Part shown: positions 1 through 5,988 of the stretch, in pieces
Layout of the letters: the number at the start of each line of letters is the position of its first letter
Numbering within the stretch: position 1 is the stretch's first letter
DNA from: an uncultured Lachnospiraceae bacterium
GTDB lineage: Bacteria > Bacillota > Clostridia > Lachnospirales > Lachnospiraceae
Assembly (NCBI GenBank): GCA_946627575.1
Contig: CAMOVS010000074.1
Coordinates: 1-6,632, forward strand
Length of the DNA stretch: 6,632 bases
Reading direction: 5' to 3'
The notes under the pieces: model-generated
Seen by the model: the letters and a program-made list of their open reading frames with translations, nothing else
What the model was told of the DNA's origin: nothing
Databases searched by the model: none
Program-made: the position numbers and the translations under genes

Positions 1-5
1 CTCAT

Positions 6-24
6 CCGGCCTCATTCAGGCCGG
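6..24 (-). terminator. Possible terminator hairpin after the membrane coiled-coil gene
   Basis: A perfect 7-bp inverted repeat (CCGGCCT at 6-12 and AGGCCGG at 18-24, 5-nt loop) lies 9 bases past the stop of the minus-strand gene at 34-606. Its GC-rich stem and position fit an intrinsic terminator. The window ends 5 bases beyond the stem, so the T-tract needed for termination on the minus strand cannot be seen. The plus strand has AAAA, not T, after the stem. Confidence 0.4.
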
Positions 25-33
25 AAAATCCTG

Positions 34-606
34 TCAGCTTTCAGAAGCAAGGATCGATATCTCATGCTTGGTCTCAAGTATAATATAGTAAAGTACATCT
101 TTGCGGATCAGGGCCCTGTTCACAGTCTTTCCCTCTCCCCGTCCCATGCCGGTCTCCCGGATGACAAAGGGCATGCCGTCTGAAAGGATCAGCAGGCTGT
201 CCGGGTCATCACAGGCACAGATTCTGATGTCTGACTCCTCGATATAAAAAGTATACTCCCTGCCGGAAGGGTGTCTCCCATGCATGAGAATCTCTTCAAG
301 GGGGACCGATCCCCGACGATATCGGCCATCCCTGAGGATGGCGGAGCAGCCGCCAAAGGCAGTCCCGTGTGTGATGATGAAACCAAGATGAAAGACCTGA
401 TTCCGGCGAATCTCCTCTTCCCTTTGCCTTCGCTTCTCTTCTTCCATCCGTATTCTGGCCTGCCTGTCCGATTCTTCCCGGGCCAGACGAAGAAGAATAC
501 CTTCCAGCTTTCGGCTGCCGCCCCTGGAAATCCACTGGATATAGCCGGAGGCGGTAAAAAAGGTGGCGGCTGCCGCTATAATATAAGTAATAATAATCCA
601 GGGCAT
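34..606 (-). CDS. Hypothetical membrane-anchored coiled-coil protein
   Basis: I do not recognise this 190-residue protein. Residues 2-25 form one hydrophobic segment (MPWIIITYIIAAAATFF...), probably a single membrane anchor. The basic stretch after it (SRGGSRK) suggests that the rest faces the cytoplasm. Residues 34-70 are very rich in Glu, Arg and Lys (for example MEEEKRRQREEE) and look like a charged helix or coiled coil. A mixed alpha/beta region of about 120 residues follows, with YTFYIEESDIRI and VLYYIILETKHEISIL as likely strands; I know no matching domain. The frame stays open 16 codons further upstream to 654, but a strong AGGAGGTG site sits 5 bases before the ATG at 606, so I start there. 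It lies 157 bp downstream of the nucleotidyltransferase gene on the same strand. That gap could hold its own promoter, but none is convincing. Real coding is likely; function is unknown. Confidence 0.75.
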   Translation of the reverse strand: MPWIIITYIIAAAATFFTASGYIQWISRGGSRKLEGILLRLAREESDRQARIRMEEEKRRQREEEIRRNQVFHLGFIITHGTAFGGCSAILRDGRYRRGSVPLEEILMHGRHPSGREYTFYIEESDIRICACDDPDSLLILSDGMPFVIRETGMGRGEGKTVNRALIRKDVLYYIILETKHEISILASES

Positions 607-763
607 CCCGTCACCTCCTCTCTTTATCCGATTCCTTGCAAAAAGGCTGCCCATCTTTAAGTGAATAGTAATATAACAATGATCATTCCCTATCAGTCTA
701 ATCGATCCAAAAGGAATCCGTCAACCTGGCCCATTTTGCGGACATTGACCCTCAAGGATCCGA
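607..763. other. Intergenic region between nucleotidyltransferase and coiled-coil gene
   Basis: These 157 bases hold no gene I can support. A 10-bp perfect palindrome, AATGATCATT, lies at 678-687, and GTCAA/TTGAC form a weak imperfect repeat around 720-749. A minus-strand TTGACG followed 18 bases later by TAGACT is a weak promoter candidate for the downstream gene. No clear intrinsic terminator follows the transferase, so read-through into the coiled-coil gene is possible. Confidence 0.4.
612..619 (-). promoter_or_regulatory. Strong Shine-Dalgarno site fixing the start of the coiled-coil gene
   Basis: The minus strand reads AGGAGGTG, then ACGGG, then ATG at 606. It is the strongest ribosome site in the window. 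It selects the internal methionine over the longer reading frame that begins at 654, which would place this site inside the coding sequence. Confidence 0.8.
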
Positions 764-1708
764 TTACTGCCAGAGATTTTTAGGATAGCGGAAACCGGCA
801 GGATCCTGGCTGTCGGACTTCATGGCTTTGATGGCTGCCATCACCATAGCCTTGTCCTTCTGGTAGGTCACACCATACCACTTATCTGCGGACTCCACGA
901 CCTCCACGGTAGCCTTACCTTCATCCAGCAGCTCTTCCACCACAGAAGGAAGAAAATATTCGCATTTGAGAGGATTTACCTCCAGCTGCTCATCTAAAAA
1001 AGCCGGAAAGCGTCGGGCAAGTTCATCAAGAAAGCTTCTGGAGAAGCCCCAGCAGTTCATGGAGACCGGAGTCCCGTCCGGAATGGGAATCCAGGTCTTT
1101 CCATCATCCATAGTGTAGGCAGCTCCGTCTCCCACCTTTTCAATTCTGGTTCTCTCATTGATTTCAGCCAGAAAATGATGGTCATCCGTCCGGCAGACCC
1201 CCCGGGCAACATGGCCGTTTTCCGTGATCGTTTTCTCGATATGGAAGCCTACCATAACATAACGGTAAATCCGATCATCCTGATGGCTGGTCAGATAATC
1301 ATAGAGCATAGCAAAAGCCCTGGGGCCGTAATAATCATCAGCATTAATCACGGCAAAGGGTCCATCCACCACATCCCTGCAGCAAAGAAGGGCATGACCG
1401 GTTCCAAAAGGTTTAACCCGGCCATGGGGTACTTCATAGCCATCCGGCAGCCGGTCCAGCTCCTGGAAAACATATTCCACTTCTACAAAAGGCTCTATCC
1501 TACTGCCTACCAGCTCTTTAAAGTCCTTTTCGATCTCATGCTTTATAATAAAAACAACCTTCTTAAAGCCTGCCCTAACCGCATCATAAACCGAGAAATC
1601 CAAAATGGTGTGGCCCTGATCATCCACCGGATCCATTTGCTTCAAACCACCGTAACGACTTCCCATACCTGCTGCCAGAACAACCAATACCGGCTCATTT
1701 TTTGTCAT
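764..1708 (-). CDS. Sugar-nucleotidyltransferase family protein (NTP_transferase domain)
   Basis: This 314-residue protein belongs to the family of NDP-sugar pyrophosphorylases, cytoplasmic enzymes that join a sugar phosphate to a nucleoside triphosphate and release pyrophosphate. The N-terminus carries the nucleotide-binding signature LAAGMGSRYGGLKQM (residues 11-25), with the conserved Gly and Arg residues and a Lys that fits the catalytic position. GTGHAL (102-107) and the metal-binding-type motif NADDYYG (122-128) follow in the expected order. VSMNCWGF (215-222) and KWYGVTY (277-283) match the substrate-side half of the fold. Length fits a complete single-domain enzyme with no acyltransferase tail. 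The ATG at 1708 has a GGAG site 7 bases upstream. There are no sugar-pathway or capsule genes beside it, so the sugar and nucleotide cannot be assigned; a choline-phosphate or glycerol-phosphate cytidylyl role is also possible. Family assignment is firm; the specific substrate is unknown. Confidence 0.9.
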   Translation of the reverse strand: MTKNEPVLVVLAAGMGSRYGGLKQMDPVDDQGHTILDFSVYDAVRAGFKKVVFIIKHEIEKDFKELVGSRIEPFVEVEYVFQELDRLPDGYEVPHGRVKPFGTGHALLCCRDVVDGPFAVINADDYYGPRAFAMLYDYLTSHQDDRIYRYVMVGFHIEKTITENGHVARGVCRTDDHHFLAEINERTRIEKVGDGAAYTMDDGKTWIPIPDGTPVSMNCWGFSRSFLDELARRFPAFLDEQLEVNPLKCEYFLPSVVEELLDEGKATVEVVESADKWYGVTYQKDKAMVMAAIKAMKSDSQDPAGFRYPKNLWQ

Positions 1709-1761
1709 TTTTCTACTCCATTTCTATCGTATGTACGAATGTATGATATCAGGGTCAAAAA

Positions 1762-1828
1762 GTCGATTTCACAGGGATCGTCCGGCGGAGCTGCTATACA
1801 GACTTGTCCATCTGTCCGCTTAATCGAC
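1762..1828 (-). promoter_or_regulatory. Potentially structured leader of the nucleotidyltransferase gene
   Basis: If transcription starts near 1846, the transferase has an untranslated leader of about 138 bases. Within it, GTCGATT (1762-1768) and AATCGAC (1822-1828) form a perfect 7-bp outer stem. ACAGA (1798-1802) and TCTGT (1811-1815) form an inner hairpin with an 8-base loop. I could not match this to a known riboswitch class. It may be chance pairing or a translational control element. Confidence 0.25.
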
Positions 1829-1852
1829 CGTTTAACACCAGACTTATACATT

Positions 1853-1881
1853 ATGATACCACATATTATGCTTAAGGAACA
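1853..1881 (-). promoter_or_regulatory. Probable promoter of the nucleotidyltransferase gene
   Basis: On the minus strand TATCAT (plus positions 1853-1858) is preceded directly by TGG, an extended -10 element, and by a poor -35 (TGTTCC, 1876-1881) at 17-bp spacing. The extended -10 resembles that of the BMC gene promoter in this window (TGG before TATGAT). A second, more distant candidate is CTGACA at 1951-1956 with GATAAT at 1926-1931, spacing 19. Which one is used cannot be decided here. Confidence 0.4.
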
Positions 1882-1984
1882 TGATTTGTGCACCTTGCAA
1901 GGGAAAAAGGCAAATAATGTACAGAATTATCTATAATTGGGTGCATTTATTGTCAGATTTATCAAAAATTTAATAATTAAACAA

Positions 1985-2013
1985 TTGTAATTTCTATGTA
2001 AAACCTTTATAAT
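1985..2013 (+). promoter_or_regulatory. Sigma-A-type promoter of the AraC-family regulator gene
   Basis: TTGTAA (1985-1990) and a perfect TATAAT (2008-2013) stand 17 bp apart. The upstream sequence is nearly all A and T, as in an UP element. Transcription would start near 2020 and leave a 5' untranslated region of about 110 bases. This is one of the two best promoters in the window. Confidence 0.75.
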
Positions 2014-2068
2014 AAAAAAGAGTTATCTTCCGACAAGACATGGAAAATAATTATAAGGATTTGTTTTT

Positions 2069-2091
2069 CAGCAGGGTGCTTCCCCCTACTG
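2069..2091 (+). promoter_or_regulatory. Small hairpin in the AraC gene leader
   Basis: CAGCAGGG (2069-2076) pairs with CCCTACTG (2084-2091) with one A-C mismatch around a 7-base loop. The same CAGGG (2072-2076) can instead pair with CCCTG (2097-2101), so two exclusive folds exist. It ends 25 bases before the ribosome site. No T-tract follows, so it is not an obvious terminator. A regulatory role is only a possibility. Confidence 0.25.
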
Positions 2092-2130
2092 ACGCCCCCT
2101 GAATGTGTGCGACAGAAAGGATGTGCTGAT

Positions 2131-2964
2131 ATGCCGCAATACCGCTACACTGTACAGCAGCATAATATTAATTCAAAGTTCTCGGCCAGACTGTCTCACG
2201 TCAATGTATATCATCTGAATCAGCCGAGCATGGACATTTATCCCGGTTACCCTTACACAAAGATCATCTACGTCCGCGAGGGCAGCGCCGTTGTATCCTT
2301 TGATCAGCATGAACTGTCCGTCAAAGAACATGATATCCTTATACTAAACCCTGGGAATTCCCGTTTTTCTCTTCTGATCGGAGAGAAACCTCTTAACATC
2401 ATTTCCCTGGGCATCGAGAATATGTCTTTTGCCGATATCCCGCCGGAAGGGAGAGTCCTCTCTTTAACGGATGAGAGATTGTTAAATACATTTCCGCATG
2501 TTAGTGATTTCATCATTATGGAACTGCAGGAACAGTCTGAAGACTATGCGGTCATGGTCAATATGTATCTCCGCATCATACTCATCTGGCTTCAAAGACA
2601 TTTCGGTCTCGAATGTGTAAGTACCAGCAAGGAAAAAAGAGGACGGGACTGCAGCGTCGTAAAGGAATACCTCGATACCCACTATAAGCAGAATCTTACC
2701 CTGGACATCCTCTCAGCGGAAAGCGGGATGAACAAGTATTATCTTGTTCATTCTTTCACCAAACTTTACGGATGCTCGCCAATCAGCTATCTGAATGAAA
2801 AGCGGATCGAAGAGAGCAAGAAGCTCCTGGAAAATACAGATATGTCCATCGCTGAGATTGCTTCAGAACTGGGCTTTTCCTCTCAATCCTACTTTTCCCA
2901 GTCCTTCAAGAAGAATACTTATATGACGCCAAATGAATATCGTCGTTCCACCAGATTATTGTAA
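2131..2964 (+). CDS. AraC-family transcriptional regulator (cupin sensor plus HTH)
   Basis: This 277-residue cytoplasmic DNA-binding regulator has the usual two-domain AraC layout. Residues about 20-100 form a cupin-like sensor barrel typical of AraC_binding proteins (IIYVREGSAVVSFDQHELSVKEHDILILNPG). The C-terminal 100 residues hold two helix-turn-helix motifs: the first around 190-211 (LTLDILSAESGMNKYYLVHSFTK), the second around 238-260, ending in the family signature with GFSSQSYFSQSFK and TPNEYRR. The frame is open 8 codons upstream from a GTG at 2107, but AAAGGA at 2116-2121 sits 9 bases before the ATG at 2131, which I take as the start. The gene has its own promoter and is divergent from the nucleotidyltransferase, a possible target. 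Proteins with this layout commonly sense sugars or other small carbon compounds; the ligand cannot be read from sequence. It is convergent with the CPBP protease gene. Confidence 0.93.
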   Translation: MPQYRYTVQQHNINSKFSARLSHVNVYHLNQPSMDIYPGYPYTKIIYVREGSAVVSFDQHELSVKEHDILILNPGNSRFSLLIGEKPLNIISLGIENMSFADIPPEGRVLSLTDERLLNTFPHVSDFIIMELQEQSEDYAVMVNMYLRIILIWLQRHFGLECVSTSKEKRGRDCSVVKEYLDTHYKQNLTLDILSAESGMNKYYLVHSFTKLYGCSPISYLNEKRIEESKKLLENTDMSIAEIASELGFSSQSYFSQSFKKNTYMTPNEYRRSTRLL

Positions 2965-2972
2965 AGCATACA

Positions 2973-3025
2973 CTGCGGCGTCTCAATCACTTTTAGAATA
3001 CGAAAAAGTGATTGAGACGCCGCAG
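2973..3025. terminator. Perfect 22-bp inverted repeat between convergent genes, likely bidirectional terminator
   Basis: Bases 2973-2994 and 3004-3025 are perfect reverse complements, giving a 22-bp stem with a 9-base loop. It begins 8 bases after the AraC stop and ends 19 bases before the last codon of the CPBP gene, so it sits where both transcripts should end. The stem base is GC-rich (CTGCGGCG) and the apex AT-rich (TTTT/AAAA). Neither side has a clean T-tract: CTCTCTTC follows on the plus strand and TGTATGCTTT on the minus. A bidirectional terminator is most likely; a mobile-element remnant or a hairpin that stabilises the 3' ends is possible. Confidence 0.7.
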
Positions 3026-3044
3026 CTCTCTTCTAACCCTCTTT

Positions 3045-4229
3045 TCAAGCAGACATCCATTCTATTAATACGGCATAAACAAGGCAGATTATGCAGGCTG
3101 CAAAGAAGGAAGCACTCGGTTTCCAGCGAGAAGCTTCCAGCTCCCGGCCCATTTCAAAACCCGCTGTCTGTTCGCCCCTTTCTTCCTCGATACGGGAAAA
3201 GGCTGCCTGCTTATGCAGTTCCCCATTAATCCTGCTATAGAAGCGGATTAAAAAATAAAGCAGCCCGGCACAAATGACACTCATCAGCAGCCCAACGATC
3301 AGGATTCCCCTAAGAGCTCTGCCGTCGTCACTGCCGGCCATCAAGGTCATGAGATCATACCCTGCAGATTCAGCCGCAGCGCTCTCTGCCTGTTCCGGCC
3401 CGCCAAAATAGTTTATCAGTATACTTATGCTGTTGAATAATCCATGAATGACCATGGTGGTCATCAGATTCCCCGTCTTCCAGACAATCCACCCGAAAAA
3501 GATTCCCATGATAAAAGCATAAGACATCTGATTAAAGTTCATGTGAAGGAGACCAAAGCAAGCGGCTGATACCAAAATAGCCCTCCATTTTCCCCCCAGA
3601 CTTCGAAAAAGCAGCCCTCTAAAAAAGATTTCTTCCACAATGGCAGGAATCAGGGCGATCGAGATCAAAGATCCCGCAAGACTGCTGTTGTATTCAATGA
3701 GCCTGCCGCTGATGTGATCTTTAAAGAAAAACATAGACAGAACATTGACATACCCTGATATAACAAATAAAAGAAGAGCAGCAGGAACCAGAAGAAGCAG
3801 GCTCCATGGTTTTCGGGGGACTCCTAGTCCGCAAAAAGATCCAAGTCCGGTAGCAGCTTTGCAGCAGATCCAGGCCGCATAAGCCAGCTCCATCATATTA
3901 ATGGAGACAAGCATTCGTCCGTCATCATCCATAAGAAAAAAAAGAAGCAGCCAGAATGCGAAACCGGCAAGAATCATAGCGAATGTCTTCCTGCTGATTT
4001 CCCCCTGCCTGATCCGGGAAAGAAAGGAAGTCTTATCAGGCCCTAACACTCCATCCAGGCTGACTCTTTGGCTGATTTCATGGCAGATGCAAAAAAAGAA
4101 CCAGGAGATAAAACTGAGAAAAAATGTACCTCCCTTTATCCCGGATGAAAATGCAGCTATAAAGGAGGCTGCCAAATGCAGCAGAACCAGCCCAAGCCAT
4201 ACTTTATTTGCATTAACAGGTCGAATCAT
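3045..4229 (-). CDS. CPBP family intramembrane metalloprotease (CAAX protease/Rce1-like)
   Basis: The product is a polytopic membrane protein of 394 residues. It carries the motifs of the CPBP (Abi, Rce1-like) glutamate-type intramembrane protease family. Numbered from the ATG, motif 1 is EEIFFR at 199-204, motif 2 is FGLLH at 225-229, and motif 3 gives H262 with N266 in HGLFNSISILIN. Several hydrophobic segments are visible, roughly at 11-30, 35-50, 83-100, 143-165, 184-199, 237-250, 307-330 and 373-390. In bacteria these proteins process or degrade membrane substrates, and some give self-immunity to bacteriocins; the substrate here is unknown. It is longer than many family members, with about 125 residues after motif 3 that include a charged loop (338-370) and a final hydrophobic helix. 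A GTG lies one codon upstream, but the AGAGGTGAT site is better spaced for this ATG. It is the last gene of the thioesterase-cvfB run, 52 bp behind cvfB. Confidence 0.9.
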   Translation of the reverse strand: MIRPVNANKVWLGLVLLHLAASFIAAFSSGIKGGTFFLSFISWFFFCICHEISQRVSLDGVLGPDKTSFLSRIRQGEISRKTFAMILAGFAFWLLLFFLMDDDGRMLVSINMMELAYAAWICCKAATGLGSFCGLGVPRKPWSLLLLVPAALLLFVISGYVNVLSMFFFKDHISGRLIEYNSSLAGSLISIALIPAIVEEIFFRGLLFRSLGGKWRAILVSAACFGLLHMNFNQMSYAFIMGIFFGWIVWKTGNLMTTMVIHGLFNSISILINYFGGPEQAESAAAESAGYDLMTLMAGSDDGRALRGILIVGLLMSVICAGLLYFLIRFYSRINGELHKQAAFSRIEEERGEQTAGFEMGRELEASRWKPSASFFAACIICLVYAVLIEWMSA

Positions 4230-4232
4230 CAC

Positions 4233-4241
4233 ATCACCTCT
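4233..4241 (-). promoter_or_regulatory. Shine-Dalgarno site deciding the CPBP start
   Basis: The minus strand reads AGAGGTGAT, then GTG, then ATG. GAGG is 7 bases from the ATG at 4229 but only 4 from the GTG at 4232, so ATG is preferred. The site overlaps one arm of a 6-bp inverted repeat (TCTGAT 4239-4244, ATCAGA 4255-4260), which might modestly mask it. Confidence 0.6.
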
Positions 4242-4281
4242 GATTTTATCTAATATCAGATGTTAAGCTCTCCTCAAACGA

Positions 4282-5121
4282 TCAGGACCTATATATTCCG
4301 TCGTTTTCAATTCGGATCTTCCTTTGCTTGTAAAGCCTTCCAATAGCCCTTTTGAACTCATTTTTGCTCATGGAAAACTCTCTGCGAATATCATCAGGAG
4401 AAGACTTGTCATGGAAGGGAAGGAAGCCTTCATTGTATTCCAGCTTATCAAGGATAGTCTCCGCATCATCATCCATCTGCACATGGGCCTTCTTGCGAAG
4501 ACTCAGGTTCAGTTTGCCGTCATCCCGGACTCCGGACACCCTGCAATGAACCATCTCTCCCGGGAGAAGGCGCCGGATCATCTCCTTCTTTTGAATCAAA
4601 CCATGATATCGATTATCGACAGCAATAAAGGCTCCGTATTCAGGATTTACACTAATCACGGTCCCATCGATCTCATCGTCTTTGCGATAAGGAGCATCTG
4701 AAGTTAGATAATCATAAATCTTCATCGTAGCGCAAAGTCGGCTGCTCTTATCTACATAAAGAGCTACGGGAACTCTCTCCCCCTTCTCAACCTTCCGTGT
4801 CTGCTCCCCGTAAGGAAGCAGCAGATCTTTAGACAGACCCCATTTAAGGAAAGCGCCCACACGATTGACCTGGGCCACTTCAAGCACTGCAATCTCATGC
4901 AGCTCCATGGCCGGCTCCTCCCTGGTAGCAATCAGCCTGTCGTCAGAATCTTTGTAAAGAAAAACCTCTAGGGCATCTCCCTCTCCAAGGCCGGGGGGAA
5001 CCTGCCTGCGAGGCAGCAGAACACATTCATTCGGACCTTCGGTCTCTTCACTGTCCCGCAAATACACGCCAAAGTCTGTTCTATGATCCATATAAAGAAT
5101 CTGCTTTTTACCTAATTCCAT
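4282..5121 (-). CDS. cvfB: CvfB-like S1 RNA-binding protein
   Basis: This 279-residue cytoplasmic protein matches the CvfB (YitL) family, whose members bind RNA and affect virulence-factor and regulatory gene expression in staphylococci and streptococci. The layout fits the known one of three S1-type OB folds and a C-terminal winged helix. Residues 1-66 are the first fold (FGVYL near 17-21, then VLLPRRQVP). Residues 70-135 are the second (VGAFLKWGLSKDLLLPYGEQ). Residues 145-210 are the third and most typical S1 domain (GTVISVNPEYGAFIAVDNRYHGLIQKKE, ending in KLNLSLRKK). Residues 222-279 are the winged helix (FHDKSSPDDIRREFSMSKNEFKRAIGRLYKQRKI). Length is normal. GGGAG 6 bases upstream supports the ATG at 5121. 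It starts 26 bp after the thioesterase stop, so the two are probably co-transcribed. Its RNA targets in this organism are unknown. Confidence 0.92.
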   Translation of the reverse strand: MELGKKQILYMDHRTDFGVYLRDSEETEGPNECVLLPRRQVPPGLGEGDALEVFLYKDSDDRLIATREEPAMELHEIAVLEVAQVNRVGAFLKWGLSKDLLLPYGEQTRKVEKGERVPVALYVDKSSRLCATMKIYDYLTSDAPYRKDDEIDGTVISVNPEYGAFIAVDNRYHGLIQKKEMIRRLLPGEMVHCRVSGVRDDGKLNLSLRKKAHVQMDDDAETILDKLEYNEGFLPFHDKSSPDDIRREFSMSKNEFKRAIGRLYKQRKIRIENDGIYRS

Positions 5122-5147
5122 ATCAATCTCCCTCTAAAATCCCTCTT

Positions 5148-5861
5148 TTAAGATTCTTTTTTAGCTATAGAAATATATGCAAGAAGATCCCCATTCTGAT
5201 TCTCAAAACGGAATACCGTCCCACTCTCAAGTTCCTGCCTGTCAATAATTACATGGTCACCAAGGATGGCAGCCTTACGATAGTCAATCCTTACACGGCC
5301 TGCCTGCTCTTTATCCAGCAGATTCTCCGCCCATAAAGCATAATAATTATTATTCACATGGTGGTTAGTATCCAGATAAACCTGGGATATATCAAACTCA
5401 TCAGCCGGCTCCCATTCCTTTCCCGGTCTGATCTTTCTCTTAATCACGACCTTCTCGTTGGAAGATTCCTCCACATAAGCCCTGGACATGTCTTCAGGGA
5501 CCTTCACCGGCAGCAGGCTGTCCGTGTCCATGAGAATCCAGATGGAATCCCCTGTAACAATAGTATCCCCGGCTGCATCTATGATCCCAAAACGGCGGTA
5601 GCCGTAATACCCCTTCATCTTATAGGGATCGGTTAATAAGGTAAGATCCTCAAACATCTCAGGCTTCCTCACGATACTGATGTCATAGGCCAGCAAAAAC
5701 CAGCCTCTATGCTGTTCCATATTGTAGGAAACCCCGTATCCCAGTTCCTCAGACTGGAAGGTAGCAGCATCCTGAAAATAATTAAGGATCTGATGCAGAG
5801 GAACCTTTTTATCCCCTCCGCACTCACTGTAGCGTACTTTAATATTCATGCTGTATCTCAT
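5148..5861 (-). CDS. Acyl-ACP thioesterase (FatA/FatB-like)
   Basis: This 237-residue hot-dog-fold enzyme hydrolyses acyl-[acyl-carrier protein] to release free fatty acid, ending or diverting fatty-acid synthesis in the cytoplasm. It has the two-hot-dog layout of the bacterial members of the plant FatA/FatB family. The first repeat (about 5-110) includes LHQILNYFQDAATFQSEELG and RGWFLLAYDISI. The second repeat (about 150-235) carries the active-site segment DTNHHVNNNYY at 164-174, where Asp164, Asn166 and His168 correspond to the conserved catalytic residues of plant FatB. Length is complete for the bacterial family, with no transit peptide. AGGAG stands 9 bases before the ATG at 5861; a second Met at codon 5 is less well placed. 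It is probably the first gene of an operon with cvfB (26 bp) and the CPBP protease. Chain-length specificity cannot be read from sequence; the product could tune membrane lipid or short-chain acid output. Confidence 0.93.
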   Translation of the reverse strand: MRYSMNIKVRYSECGGDKKVPLHQILNYFQDAATFQSEELGYGVSYNMEQHRGWFLLAYDISIVRKPEMFEDLTLLTDPYKMKGYYGYRRFGIIDAAGDTIVTGDSIWILMDTDSLLPVKVPEDMSRAYVEESSNEKVVIKRKIRPGKEWEPADEFDISQVYLDTNHHVNNNYYALWAENLLDKEQAGRVRIDYRKAAILGDHVIIDRQELESGTVFRFENQNGDLLAYISIAKKES

Positions 5862-5885
5862 GATGTAATTCTCCTACATTATTAA

Positions 5886-5914
5886 ATAAAAGACAAGCCC
5901 ACTCTTCACTTCAA
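5886..5914 (-). promoter_or_regulatory. Possible promoter of the thioesterase operon
   Basis: On the minus strand TTGAAG (plus 5909-5914) and TTTTAT (5886-5891) are spaced 17 bp and each match the sigma-A consensus at four of six positions. Transcription would start near 5879, leaving a leader of under 20 bases before the thioesterase ATG. The -35 overlaps the end of the small peptide frame at 5906-5977. An alternative is a promoter further upstream, which would place that frame in the leader. Confidence 0.35.
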
Positions 5915-5977
5915 GCCAAATTGCGTCCCAGCGACCGCCTGCCACCGGACTTGTTTCATTTTGCCTAATCCTGTCAC
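5906..5977 (-). CDS. Possible short leader peptide upstream of the thioesterase (23 codons)
   Basis: A GTG at 5977 is preceded by AAGGAG with 9-base spacing and opens a 23-residue frame ending in TGA at 5906. An internal ATG at 5959 gives a 17-residue version, MKQVRWQAVAGTQFGLK. The peptide is basic and has no signal or membrane segment. It lies 44 bases upstream of the thioesterase start and downstream of the BMC gene terminator. It could be a real leader peptide, but the block it sits in also looks like a structured or repeated intergenic element, in which case the frame is incidental. No product is known to me. Confidence 0.25.
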   Translation of the reverse strand: MTGLGKMKQVRWQAVAGTQFGLK

Positions 5978-5988
5978 ACAGCTTGGCT
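5914..5988. repeat. Candidate structured or dispersed GC-rich intergenic element
   Basis: This block is clearly richer in G and C than its AT-rich flanks. It is bounded by a 6-bp inverted pair, AGCCAA (5914-5919) and TTGGCT (5983-5988), with further short self-complementary stretches inside (for example CCG/CGG around 5935-5948). It lies between the BMC gene terminator and the thioesterase gene. It does not fit any riboswitch class I could recall. Its compactness suggests a dispersed intergenic repeat or a small RNA, but only one copy is present in this window, so this is inference. Confidence 0.3.

Larger units (their letters stand above)
1709..2130. other. Divergent intergenic region between nucleotidyltransferase and AraC gene
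   Basis: These 422 bases separate two divergent genes and hold promoters for both, listed separately. Two short palindromes could be operators: CCTTGCAAGG (1893-1902) and TTTAAT-A-ATTAAA (1969-1981), the latter just upstream of the AraC promoter. CGTA-TG-TACG at 1728-1737 lies close to the transferase start. An AraC-family protein often acts on its divergent neighbour, so this is the natural place to look for its sites. A 62-codon minus-strand frame (1705-1893) crosses the region but lacks a ribosome site and was not called. Confidence 0.5.

Noticed and set aside
271..660. 129-codon plus-strand frame opposite the coiled-coil gene
   Set aside because: The translation is low-complexity and Pro/Ser/Gly-rich with no domain. 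The opposite strand has a strong ribosome site and a sensible membrane anchor and coiled coil.
678..687. 10-bp palindrome AATGATCATT as an operator
   Set aside because: Short AT-rich palindromes arise often by chance. No regulator or convincing promoter can be tied to it, so it is noted only within the intergenic entry.
1705..1893. 62-codon minus-strand frame overlapping the nucleotidyltransferase start by ATGA
   Set aside because: The overlap suggests translational coupling, but the GTG start has no Shine-Dalgarno site, the likely promoter lies inside the frame, and the peptide is not recognisable.
1175..1936. Long plus-strand open frame of 253 codons
   Set aside because: It runs antisense through the nucleotidyltransferase, whose motifs are unmistakable, and its own translation shows no recognisable domain and has no ribosome site.
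2933..3229. 98-codon plus-strand frame across the AraC end and the hairpin
   Set aside because: It overlaps the AraC C-terminus in another frame, reads through the 22-bp inverted repeat and then runs antisense to the CPBP gene, with no ribosome site.
4324..4701. 125-codon plus-strand frame inside cvfB
   Set aside because: Antisense shadow of the S1-domain gene; no domain and no ribosome site.
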